Below the pieces are notes generated by a model, which did no database searches, was not told the origin of the DNA, and saw only the letters and a list, made by a program, of their open reading frames with translations. Positions 1 through 7,932 of a stretch of DNA of 23,303 nt are shown here, in pieces (within the stretch, counting starts at the first letter, position 1; each line of letters starts with the position of its first letter). The stretch is from CAZYBU01 sp964645775 (GTDB taxonomy: Bacteria; Spirochaetota; UBA4802; UBA5550), in contig CAZYBU010000044.1 in the NCBI GenBank assembly GCA_964645775.1, forward strand, positions 1-23,303, written 5' to 3'. The position numbers and the translations under genes were made by a program.

Positions 1-195
1 GCCTGTCTCGGTATGAGTAACGGTGTTCTGGCTCCGGGAGAAGTGGCCGCCTCCACGACCAACCGGAACTTTCAGGGACGCATGGGCCGCGGCGGCATGG
101 TCCATCTCATGAGTCCGGCATCGGCCGCGGCCACGGCCCTGGCGGGTCATATAGCCGTGGCGGAAAGCGTCTCCAGCGCGGGAGGAGTGAAATGA
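1..195 (+). CDS. leuC: 3-isopropylmalate dehydratase large subunit, C-terminal fragment
   Basis: This is the last 64 codons of the large subunit of isopropylmalate isomerase, which interconverts 2- and 3-isopropylmalate in leucine biosynthesis. The reading frame is open from the first base of the window. It contains the family's C-terminal signature: ACLG, then GVLAPGE, then STTNRNFQGRMG and a SPASAAATAL stretch. The Cys in ACLG should be the last ligand of the [4Fe-4S] cluster; its partner Cys lies outside the window. The stop (TGA, 193-195) overlaps the leuD start as ATGA, so the two subunits are translationally coupled. The STTNRNF-GRMG form is typical of the two-subunit bacterial/archaeal-type enzymes. 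Identification is firm; only the truncation by the window edge limits it. Confidence 0.95.
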   Translation, partial: ACLGMSNGVLAPGEVAASTTNRNFQGRMGRGGMVHLMSPASAAATALAGHIAVAESVSSAGGVK

Positions 196-713
196 AAGAC
201 TTTAAAGGAAAGGTGTTCCTGCTGGACAGGAGCGACATAAATACCGACGAGATCATACCGGCCCGGTATCTTACCGAGCTTACGAAGGAGGCCCTGGAGC
301 CGTACCTGCTGGAAGACCTTAAACTTGAGGGCTTCAACACGGACGACCTGCGGGACGTGCAGGTCCTGGTGACCAGGGAGAATTTCGGCTGCGGTTCCTC
401 CAGGGAACACGCGCCCTGGGCCCTGGAGATAAACGGGATCAATCTTGTCATTGCCGAAAGCTTCGCGCGTATTTACAGGCAGAATATGTTTAACAACGGG
501 ATGATGGCCGTGGAACTGGACCGTGACAGTATAGACGAAATCTTTGAAAAGGGAGCGGGAAAGGAAGTCCGTCTTCAGACTGACCTGGAAACGAAGACCT
601 TTCACTTCGATTTTGAGGAAGAGAAAAAGTCTTACCCCTTCAAACTTTCCGAGTTTGACGAAGCCCTGGTCCGGGCCGGCGGATGGCTGGAGTACGCTGA
701 CGCCCGGTACTGA
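192..713 (+). CDS. leuD: 3-isopropylmalate dehydratase small subunit
   Basis: This is the swivel-domain subunit that completes the LeuCD isomerase of leucine biosynthesis. The 173-residue product is normal for the short LeuD class. It starts MKDFKGKVFLLDRSDINTDE, with NTDEIIPARYL matching the usual N-terminal substrate-binding segment, and carries the signature NFGCGSSREHAPWAL near residues 65-79. The ATG at 192 is preceded by GGAGGAG (181-187) and overlaps the leuC stop by 4 bases, so the start is secure. The gene ends at 713, exactly one base before the end of the convergent AsmA-like gene, with no intergenic DNA. Function in a homoaconitase instead of leucine synthesis cannot be fully excluded, because the two families share these motifs. 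Confidence 0.95.
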   Translation: MKDFKGKVFLLDRSDINTDEIIPARYLTELTKEALEPYLLEDLKLEGFNTDDLRDVQVLVTRENFGCGSSREHAPWALEINGINLVIAESFARIYRQNMFNNGMMAVELDRDSIDEIFEKGAGKEVRLQTDLETKTFHFDFEEEKKSYPFKLSEFDEALVRAGGWLEYADARY

Positions 714-727
714 TTACCGTACCCGGC
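702..727. terminator. weak hairpin at the leuD / AsmA-like convergent junction
   Basis: GCCCGGTAC (702-710) pairs with GTACCCGGC (719-727) with one C-C mismatch and an 8-base loop. The stem covers both stop codons. There is no clear T-run on either side, so it may be a weak bidirectional terminator or chance. Confidence 0.3.
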
Positions 728-2801
728 TTATGTTTCCGCTTTTCGTGATATCACCTTTGATGATAAAGGGGAGGTGAAACCAGCCGTTGCTGTAGTTTTT
801 CTCCAGTCCCATGAGGGTCACGGCCGGTTGCGGAAGGTCCTTAATGAACCGGCGGGTGAAATAGAGATGAAGGTTCACAAAGGGACGGGCCTCCAGATCG
901 GTGTTCATTGAACCGTTCATTCGCATGCGGATCTCCGGCGCCTCGAACCGGAAGGAATTGATATGGATCATACCCGATGAAATGTCCGCGTCACCCGTAA
1001 TGGAATTGAATTCCAGGTCCCTGAGCTTATGCCTCATTTCCGAAAGGAGAAGGCCCAGACCGTTCTGGACGCCGGTGTTCACGATCTTGCCCTGGTCTAC
1101 CCGGAACTGGAATGATCCGGTGATTTTCTTCACGGAAAAATCGGTCAGGGGAAGCTCCAGGGTACCCCTTCCCGTCACTATTCCGAATATCCTGTTCTTC
1201 AGCTCTTCACTGTGGTCAGTGATTCGCTGGAGCTTAACCTGCCGAAGAGAGACAAAGCTTTTCAGAGAGGGAGAGGATGTGAGGCTTACTTCCCCCTTAC
1301 CGTAAAGGGAACCCCCGAAACCTTCAGCCGAAAATCGGCGCACGTTTACACTGTTTCCGCTCAGAGTATAGTCAAGGTTAAGGTCCTCGAGAATCCAGGG
1401 TTTCAACCGGAGCTTCCCCAGGATTATACGGCCTGATACGGTAAGGGGAACCTCAACCCGGGGAAGAGAGGTCTTTTTTTTATTGTCGGAGGAGGGAGGG
1501 GCGAAATCAGGCATGGTGAGGTTACAGTATATCTTCGGCTTCTTCCCTCCTGTGGCGGCAAGGGAGACCTTTCCCCGGTTACCCATAAGGACAAGGGGAA
1601 CATTTTCTACCCGGAACTCGTTTTTATTGATTACGGTCTCAAGGGAGAGATCATGAACCAGTGGATCTCCCTTCCCATAGGAAATCTTTCTCAGGGCGAC
1701 TTTGCCGGAGATGATACCGTTCGCGTAGTTGAAGTTCCCGGACACGGTGCCGGCCAGTTCCTCAGGCAGTTCCGGAAAGGGGACCCTGAGGTCGGCCACG
1801 GTCGCTCCCTTTGAATTCCCTTCCATCAGCAGGTAATCGGTCCCATAGTTGTAGATCATCTTCGCCAGCAACAGGTCTGACCGGTGAAAGGCGACCCTGG
1901 TCCCGGTAAGCTCCACGGTCTCCTCCTCCCAGTCCACCCGGTAAAAACCGTTGATCTTCGCGTCATGGGGCGACCCGTGAATAACGCTTGTCAGGTCCGC
2001 GTTGCCGGATACCTGGCGGCTATTGATGAAAAGATTTTTCACGATACCCGTGGCACGATTAAAGGGCAGAATGCGCTCCCCGGCCCACCGGTAGGTCCAG
2101 GTGATCTCAGCGTTCTCCAGTTCTGCCGTTCCACGAATGGAGAAAGCTGTATCTCCTCCTGTGGTTATGTCGATATTGGCAAGGACCGCCCCTCCTGCCG
2201 GTAGATGAATCCTTGTATCACTTACCTCAATGAGGTCACCTCCCGGAAGATCGACTGTACCCGTCGCCTCCCATCTCCCTTCCAGGGGGCCGAATGGATC
2301 GTCCGGGGGATTTATGACATTGACCGCCAGATCCGTAAAAGAGATGCGGGAGAGTTCCATTTCTGCACGGGTTGACGCGTCCTTTTCAGTTTGGAGGTCG
2401 CGGATCAGTTTTTCGACATTGGTGATTTCATCTTCGTCAAATCGCAGGTTAAGATTCACGTCCTCCATGTAAAGGGCGTGGACGATGAATTTTCGGTCAA
2501 GGAGAGAGGAGAGGTCAAAGGCCATGTCCACGGCCCCGGCTGAAAGGAGAAGCGGGTCATCGGATGTCGGCCCATCGTGAACGGAGACCTTCCGGGCCCG
2601 GAGACCGTGGAAACCGACGGTCAGTTCCGAAATGGCAACCTTCCGATGGATCATTTTTCCCGCCTCTTCGGCCACCAGGACGGTTATCCGCTCTTTCGGA
2701 AAAAGAAGGATAAGTATAACCACTGAGATGGTTATGAGACCCAGAAAAACTCCGAAAGAAACGATGACGGTTTTAAGTGTTCTGACTTTTATTGGCTTCA
2801 C
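714..2801 (-). CDS. AsmA-like single-pass envelope protein
   Basis: The predicted protein has a short basic N-terminus, one strong membrane segment (residues about 11-34, rich in V, I, L, F) and a long, beta-rich, otherwise soluble domain of roughly 660 residues. The C-terminal part matches the AsmA-like pattern: a QFRVDQGKIVNTG segment, then a GDADISSGMIHINSFRF stretch, and a final GxFHLPF-IKGDI motif. Family knowledge links AsmA/TamB-like proteins to phospholipid transport or assembly between inner and outer membrane. I chose the GTG at 2801, with GGAA 7 bases upstream, because the hydrophobic anchor follows directly and the overlap with the upstream cNMP gene is then only 29 bases. An ATG at 2891 in the same frame would add 30 residues translated from the other gene's coding sequence. 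The gene is last in the series and abuts leuD. Confidence 0.75.
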   Translation of the reverse strand: MKPIKVRTLKTVIVSFGVFLGLITISVVILILLFPKERITVLVAEEAGKMIHRKVAISELTVGFHGLRARKVSVHDGPTSDDPLLLSAGAVDMAFDLSSLLDRKFIVHALYMEDVNLNLRFDEDEITNVEKLIRDLQTEKDASTRAEMELSRISFTDLAVNVINPPDDPFGPLEGRWEATGTVDLPGGDLIEVSDTRIHLPAGGAVLANIDITTGGDTAFSIRGTAELENAEITWTYRWAGERILPFNRATGIVKNLFINSRQVSGNADLTSVIHGSPHDAKINGFYRVDWEEETVELTGTRVAFHRSDLLLAKMIYNYGTDYLLMEGNSKGATVADLRVPFPELPEELAGTVSGNFNYANGIISGKVALRKISYGKGDPLVHDLSLETVINKNEFRVENVPLVLMGNRGKVSLAATGGKKPKIYCNLTMPDFAPPSSDNKKKTSLPRVEVPLTVSGRIILGKLRLKPWILEDLNLDYTLSGNSVNVRRFSAEGFGGSLYGKGEVSLTSSPSLKSFVSLRQVKLQRITDHSEELKNRIFGIVTGRGTLELPLTDFSVKKITGSFQFRVDQGKIVNTGVQNGLGLLLSEMRHKLRDLEFNSITGDADISSGMIHINSFRFEAPEIRMRMNGSMNTDLEARPFVNLHLYFTRRFIKDLPQPAVTLMGLEKNYSNGWFHLPFIIKGDITKSGNISRVR

Positions 2802-4002
2802 GTTTACGTTCCATGGCCGATTTTTTCCGGTAGAAGAGGACGGTCTTTTCCAGCTCCTTGAGGTCGGTACAGATGATTTTGCCGCCCTCAAGGGTGATAT
2901 GTTTGTCTTCCAGTAGTTCTACCATAAGGGCGTCCCCCTTCTCCGGGGGAAAACCGACCATGTTAATAAGTTCTCTGCTTCCAAACTCAAAGTTGTGAGG
3001 CTGTTTGGGTGATACTTTTATCTTTTGTTTTTCTATCTGCAGGTAAAGGGTGTCGTAAATACGGCCTATGGCGTCCCGGATCATCAGGTTCTCCAGCTGC
3101 CGGTAGGCGGTCCAGATGCGTTCGCTGAGAAGCTGTATGAGACGGGTAGCCAGCTGGGGCTGGGCCTGGACCATGTTCTCGAAGTTCGACTTGTTGATGG
3201 CCAGGACCGCTACCTCCCCGAAGGTAATAGCAGATGCGCTCCTCGGCTTGTTGTCGAGGAGAGCCATCTCCCCGAAGATATCTCCCTGTTTCAGCACAGC
3301 AAGAAGTACCTCTTCCTCCACGATCTTGGTGATCTTGACCTTGCCGTCCTGGATGATGTAGAGTTCATCACCCGGCTCGTATTCGCAGAACATCATGGTA
3401 TTGTCCGGGTATGACCGGTTCATGTTATCCGAACCGGGCCGTTCCGGCGCCTTCATGGGGGCTTTCAAGGCCTTCAAGCGCTCAATGGCCTTGTCCCTCT
3501 GTTCACCCTGAGGGACATACTGGAGATACCGCTGGTAGGCGTACTTCGCGTGGTTATAGGCCTTCTTCTTGACATAGTACTCGCCGATTTTAAAGAGATT
3601 GGCCGGGTCCTCTTCTTCGACATGGTTTTTAAAAGTGAGCTTGGTGATGGCCTGGTCGAAATCCCTCAGTTTTCGGGAGAAGAACCGGATGATTTTCATT
3701 GCGACGGTCGGGTTCTTCTGGATGAGAAGACCGAACTGTTCCCTGTCCACTGATATCAGGGAAACATTCTCAAGGGCGATGGCGGTCTCCATGCGGGCGT
3801 GGACGCTCATGCAGGATACGACACCGAAGAAGTCCCCCGGGCCGAGCTGGTGGAAAGGCTCCTCCGCTACTACGGGGTTTTCCTTGGTTACCTTGACGCG
3901 ACCCTTAAGGATAATATAGAAGTTTTCCGCGTTCTTTTTCCCTTCAACGATAATGAAGGAATTAGCCAGGTAATTCTCTACTTTAAATTGCGTTACGGAC
4001 AT
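2773..4002 (-). CDS. double cyclic-nucleotide-binding domain, Crp-like regulator
   Basis: This 409-residue protein has two cNMP-binding beta-barrels around a short helical linker. Cassette 1 spans about residues 5-115, the TPR-like linker about 135-180 (YYVKKKAYNHAKYAYQRYL), and cassette 2 about 200-300. The C-terminal 320-390 region looks like a Crp-type winged helix (FGSRELINMVGFPPEKGDALM). Cassette 2 has the canonical phosphate-binding signature FGEMALLDNKPRSASA (243-258, E245 and R254). Cassette 1 keeps FG at 59-60 but has V61 for the Glu and METAIA in place of the R-A-A/T run, so it may not bind nucleotide. The ATG at 4002 has AGAGG 4 bases upstream. The gene lies between the permease (88-base gap) and the AsmA-like gene. 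Proteins of this layout occur in spirochaetes as far as I recall; the ligand and targets are unknown. Confidence 0.85.
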   Translation of the reverse strand: MSVTQFKVENYLANSFIIVEGKKNAENFYIILKGRVKVTKENPVVAEEPFHQLGPGDFFGVVSCMSVHARMETAIALENVSLISVDREQFGLLIQKNPTVAMKIIRFFSRKLRDFDQAITKLTFKNHVEEEDPANLFKIGEYYVKKKAYNHAKYAYQRYLQYVPQGEQRDKAIERLKALKAPMKAPERPGSDNMNRSYPDNTMMFCEYEPGDELYIIQDGKVKITKIVEEEVLLAVLKQGDIFGEMALLDNKPRSASAITFGEVAVLAINKSNFENMVQAQPQLATRLIQLLSERIWTAYRQLENLMIRDAIGRIYDTLYLQIEKQKIKVSPKQPHNFEFGSRELINMVGFPPEKGDALMVELLEDKHITLEGGKIICTDLKELEKTVLFYRKKSAMERKREANKSQNT

Positions 4003-4029
4003 TATACCTCTATTGCTGACATACGGATC

Positions 4030-4054
4030 CTGCCATCATTAAAATGATCGGCAG
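4030..4054. other. hairpin between permease and cNMP regulator genes
   Basis: CTGCCATCAT (4030-4039) pairs with ATGAT-GGCAG (4044-4054, C4049 bulged) across a 4-base TAAA loop. It sits in the 88-base gap about 28 bases ahead of the cNMP gene start on the - strand. No T-run follows in either direction, so it is not a standard terminator. It could be an RNA-processing or stability element, or an operator. Confidence 0.35.
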
Positions 4055-4090
4055 ACTCAGGGTACAGATATACCTTTTTCCCGTCTCTGT

Positions 4091-5269
4091 CTATTCATAT
4101 TTCAACGCCTCGATAGGCTTAAGGTCCGAAGCCTTTCTGGAAGGGTAATAACCGAAAAAGATACCGACCATGGCCGCGAAGAGAGAAGAGACAAGGACTG
4201 AGCCGGGTGAAAAGACGAAGGGCCATTCCACCAGAACCGTTATGGAGTAGTAGACTATCAGGCCCGATATGATACCCACAATACCTCCTGCGAGGGAGAG
4301 GGTGGTCGATTCTATGAGAAACTGCATCATGATGTCCCGTTTCTTGGCTCCGATCGCCATACGGATACCTATCTCCCGGGTTCTCTCCGTTACGGAGACG
4401 AGCATGATATTCATGATGCCCACCCCTCCCACGAAGAGTGAGATGGAGGCGATTCCGGCCAAAAGAATGACCATGGCGGCCGAGACATCGTTGGCCATCT
4501 TAAGCTTTTCCCGCGTGGAATTGATGTAGAACTTGTTGTCCTGGTCCGGCTGCAGGTTGTGCCTTTGCCGGAAGAAGGTAAGTACACGGTCGTAGGCCGC
4601 GTCGAAACGGTCCTCCGAACTCGCCGATATATATAGCGTCGTTATTTCAGTCTGGTTTTTTATTCTCCGTAGATAAGTCGTATAGGGTGTGAATATCATG
4701 TCGTCGAAGTCGTGCCCGGTCATGGATTCACCCTTCTCATTAAGTACGCCGATGACCTTGACCGGCAGGTTCTCCAGAATCAGGATCGTACCTACGGGAT
4801 TGCGCCCTCCGTAAAGTTCACGGACAACAGTCTTGCCCAAAACGGCAACCTTGGCTATCTGGTACGACTCCCGCTCGTTAAAGAGCCTGCCCTCCTCGGC
4901 GTACCTCTCCATGATCCTGAAGTAATCGTCGGATACTCCCAGGACCTCTGTCTTTATATGGCTATCCTGGAAACGGACCACCATGTTCGCGTCATTATGC
5001 CTTGGTGTTATGTGGGCGATCTCGTCGAAGCTCTTCAGGGTTTTGATATCCCTTTCAGAAATGGGCCTCAGGTGGTCTTTCACCGATATGGTATTGGTCC
5101 CCATAACGGAAAGCTTGGTCTTGATTGCCAGTCGGGCGCTGCTCCCCAGACCGAACATGACAATGACCGAGAACACACCTATGATGATCCCGATACTGGT
5201 CAGGGAAGAGCGCATCTTGTTTCGGCCCAGGGCACGTATAGCTGTGATGAAGGCGTTCCTGAGGTTCAT
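4091..5269 (-). CDS. MacB/FtsX-type ABC transporter permease
   Basis: The 392-residue product is an inner-membrane ABC permease of the MacB type, which transmits ATP hydrolysis to export or extraction of peptides, lipoproteins or hydrophobic compounds across the envelope. The layout is characteristic: an N-terminal membrane segment (about 20-42) after the AIRALGRNKMRSSLT motif, a large periplasmic MacB core (about 45-265), and three C-terminal membrane segments (about 270-295, 320-350, 355-378). The conserved coupling segment SVTERTREIGIRMAIGAKKR lies between the second and third segments, and the end PIEALKYE is typical. The ATPase and MacA-type partners are not nearby. The start ATG is directly abutted by AGAGG with no spacer, so initiation may depend on coupling. 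Upstream is mutS, 65 bases away. Confidence 0.9.
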   Translation of the reverse strand: MNLRNAFITAIRALGRNKMRSSLTSIGIIIGVFSVIVMFGLGSSARLAIKTKLSVMGTNTISVKDHLRPISERDIKTLKSFDEIAHITPRHNDANMVVRFQDSHIKTEVLGVSDDYFRIMERYAEEGRLFNERESYQIAKVAVLGKTVVRELYGGRNPVGTILILENLPVKVIGVLNEKGESMTGHDFDDMIFTPYTTYLRRIKNQTEITTLYISASSEDRFDAAYDRVLTFFRQRHNLQPDQDNKFYINSTREKLKMANDVSAAMVILLAGIASISLFVGGVGIMNIMLVSVTERTREIGIRMAIGAKKRDIMMQFLIESTTLSLAGGIVGIISGLIVYYSITVLVEWPFVFSPGSVLVSSLFAAMVGIFFGYYPSRKASDLKPIEALKYE

Positions 5270-5334
5270 CCTCTGTACACCATGGAGTTTTTTTCTTTAT
5301 CTGAACAGAAAAAGAGGCGCCGCGGGGTCGTCAA

Positions 5335-7929
5335 TTAAAATTCCTTCCCATCATCAATCATGGAACGGAGCCGGTAAAGTTCATTGATGGCGTCAATGGG
5401 CTTGAGTGAGTCGATATTGATGTTCTTCAGGGACTGTATGAGCCTGTGGTTAGCCGCGTTGAATATCTCCAGCTGTTCTTCAGAGCGAACAGTATCCGGG
5501 TCGGGTGAGTCCTTCCTGCGTCCCGCGCCTTCTTTCTCCAGGCGGCCCAGTATTTTTTCAGCCCGGGATATGATCTGTCCCGGGATACCGGCAAGCCGGG
5601 CCACGTGTATCCCGTAGGATCGATCGGCCGTGCCCCGGGCTACTTTGTGCAGGAACTCCACGCCCTGGACGGATTCTTTTACAAGGACTGTGTAGTTTTC
5701 GATTCCATCTCTGCGCCCCAGTTCGGTCAGTTCATGGTAATGGGTTGCGAAGAGGGTCCGCGAGCCCAGGTATCGCAGGATATACTCCACGACGGCCCAG
5801 GCGATGGAGAGGCCGTCGTAGGTGCTGGTCCCTCGTCCCACCTCGTCCATGATGATGAGGCTTCTCTCAGTGGCGTTGTTCAGGATGGCGGCCGTTTCGT
5901 TCATCTCCACCAGGAAGGTCGACTCACCCCGGGCAATGTTGTCCGAGGCCCCGACCCGGGCGAAGACCCGGTCGGCCACTCCGGCCTCCAGCCGGGAGGC
6001 CGGCACGAAGGAGCCGATCTGGACCATGAGTTGCATGAGGGCCGCCATGCGGATATAGGTTGATTTGCCCGACATGTTGGGCCCCGTAATGATCTTGATG
6101 CGGCTCTCACGGTCGTCCAGTCGAACATCATTGGGGATAAAGACTTCGGAGGTGTGGAACCTTTCCACAACGGGATGACGCCCTTCCTCGATAATCAGGG
6201 TGGTGTCATCCCGGAGAAGGGGCCGGACGTAGTTATGATTGAGGGCGGCCAGGGCCAGGGAGAGGAAGGTGTCGATCTCCGCCAGGGCCGAGGAGCTCTC
6301 CTGGAGTTCTTTCTGGCAGTCCAGGACCCTCCCGCGAAGACGTTCAAGTTCGCGGTTTTCAATATCCACGATCCGGTCGGACGAGGAGAGTATTTCCCGT
6401 TCAAACTCCTGGAGTTTCTCCGTGGTGTAACGTTCAGATCCCACAAGGGTCTGCTTGCGCAGGTATTCCTCCGGCGCCTTTGATGCCTGTCCCTTGCTTA
6501 TTTCGATGTAATACCCAAGGACCCTGTTGTACTTAACCTTAAGGGTGGGTATGTCGTGCCTCTTCTTCTCCTCCTCCTGGTATTCAAGAATCCACTGCCG
6601 GGAGCTGGTCTTAAGCTCATAGAGCCGGTCCAGTTCTTCCAGGTAACCGGGTCTGATGACCTGTCCCTGCTCTGGTGAGAGGGCCGGCTCATCGTCCACG
6701 GCGGCCAGAATCTCTTCGGCCAGGGAGGAGAGGTCACTGACGCGGGCGGCCAGTTCCGCCAGGACAAGGGATGGCTGTTCCATGAGCTCGGATCGGACCT
6801 TCATGGCCGAGGTAAGGGAGCCGGCCAGGGCCAGGAAATTTCTCGGGAGGATGCGGGAGAGGCGGAAGCGGGAGAGGAGGCGCTCAATGTCCCGTATACC
6901 CGAGAGTTCGTTTCTTATCCGGTCAGACAGGTCATGGTACTGGTGAAAATACTGAACCGCGTCCAGGCGCCGCTCAATCTCTCCCGGTATCAGGAGGGGC
7001 TCCAGGATGATCCGTTCAAGGAAACGTCTTCCCATGGGAGTCCGGGTATGGTTCAGAACGGAGAAGAGTGTCCGGGCCCGGCTGCCGTCCTGGAGGTTTC
7101 GGGTCAGCTCCAGGTTCTCGATAGTGGCCTCGTCGAGATGCATGGCCTCCCCGGCGGCCGTTCTCCGGGGAAGACGCAGGTAGTCTATGGCCTGCCTCTG
7201 GGTGTCACGGACGTACTGGAGGATGGCGCCTGCGGTTATGATTTCAATCTCCTCATCCAGACCCAGTCCACGCAGGGATGTGAGCCCGAAAGTCTCCCGG
7301 ATAAGAGTTTCCAGATAGTCCTGGTCGTAGAGCCACTCATTGATCCTGTGGATCGGTATCCCCATCTCCTCGATGCTCTCCCTCAGGGAATCAGGTCCGT
7401 CCTCCTTTTCCCGAAGGACAAGCTCACCCGGATGGTAGCGGGCCAGCTCGGAACGTACCCGGTTCAATTCTCTATCCATGGACGTTATGAAAAAGTCTCC
7501 CGTGGAGACATCGACAAAGGCCATGCCGGCCTTCTTCCCGTCTGTTACCAGTGCGGCCAGGAAGTTGTGGTCGTCCGATGGGAGGAGGTTCGACTCCACG
7601 ACGGTTCCCGGTGTGATGACGCGGACCACCTCCCGTTTCACGACCGTTCCGCTTGTCGGGGTCTTCTCCAGCTGTTCGCAGACGGCGATCCGTTCGCCCG
7701 CCTTTATGAGGCGGGCGATATAGCTTTCTGCCGCGTGGAAGGGTATGCCGCACATCGGGATATCATTCTGCCGTGATGTAAGGGCGATATCGAGAATACG
7801 TGAAGCCTTTTCAGCGTCCTCGAAGAACATCTCGTAGAAGTCGCCCATTCGGAAGAAGAGAATCTCGGCAGGATGCTTCTTCTTGATCTCGAAGTATTGC
7901 CTCATCATGGGAGTCATTTTACTGTCCAC
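5335..7929 (-). CDS. mutS: DNA mismatch repair protein MutS
   Basis: This is full-length (864 residues) MutS, which recognises mismatches and small loops and starts methyl-independent or strand-directed repair with MutL. The mismatch-wedge motif F31-Y32-E33 sits in MGDFYEMFFEDA. The ATPase has Walker A GPNMSGKST at about 613-621, Walker B with IIMDEVGRGTSTYDG at about 690, and TLFATHYHEL following. A QLEIF motif near residue 816 fits a beta-clamp-binding site. I used the GTG at 7929 because GGAG lies 8 bases upstream; an ATG four codons later (MTPMMRQYFEIK, closer to the family's usual beginning) has no comparable ribosome site. The upstream SPOR gene ends only 3 bases before this start. No mutL is visible in the window. 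Confidence 0.97.
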   Translation of the reverse strand: MDSKMTPMMRQYFEIKKKHPAEILFFRMGDFYEMFFEDAEKASRILDIALTSRQNDIPMCGIPFHAAESYIARLIKAGERIAVCEQLEKTPTSGTVVKREVVRVITPGTVVESNLLPSDDHNFLAALVTDGKKAGMAFVDVSTGDFFITSMDRELNRVRSELARYHPGELVLREKEDGPDSLRESIEEMGIPIHRINEWLYDQDYLETLIRETFGLTSLRGLGLDEEIEIITAGAILQYVRDTQRQAIDYLRLPRRTAAGEAMHLDEATIENLELTRNLQDGSRARTLFSVLNHTRTPMGRRFLERIILEPLLIPGEIERRLDAVQYFHQYHDLSDRIRNELSGIRDIERLLSRFRLSRILPRNFLALAGSLTSAMKVRSELMEQPSLVLAELAARVSDLSSLAEEILAAVDDEPALSPEQGQVIRPGYLEELDRLYELKTSSRQWILEYQEEEKKRHDIPTLKVKYNRVLGYYIEISKGQASKAPEEYLRKQTLVGSERYTTEKLQEFEREILSSSDRIVDIENRELERLRGRVLDCQKELQESSSALAEIDTFLSLALAALNHNYVRPLLRDDTTLIIEEGRHPVVERFHTSEVFIPNDVRLDDRESRIKIITGPNMSGKSTYIRMAALMQLMVQIGSFVPASRLEAGVADRVFARVGASDNIARGESTFLVEMNETAAILNNATERSLIIMDEVGRGTSTYDGLSIAWAVVEYILRYLGSRTLFATHYHELTELGRRDGIENYTVLVKESVQGVEFLHKVARGTADRSYGIHVARLAGIPGQIISRAEKILGRLEKEGAGRRKDSPDPDTVRSEEQLEIFNAANHRLIQSLKNINIDSLKPIDAINELYRLRSMIDDGKEF

Positions 7930-7932
7930 GGG

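Noticed and set aside
745..754. 10-base palindrome GTGATATCAC resembling a regulator site
   Set aside because: It lies inside the 3' coding part of the AsmA-like gene and has no regulatory context.
6934..7776. 280-codon open frame antisense to mutS
   Set aside because: It lies wholly within mutS, has low-complexity composition and no recognisable motif. It is a by-product of the codon bias of the real gene.
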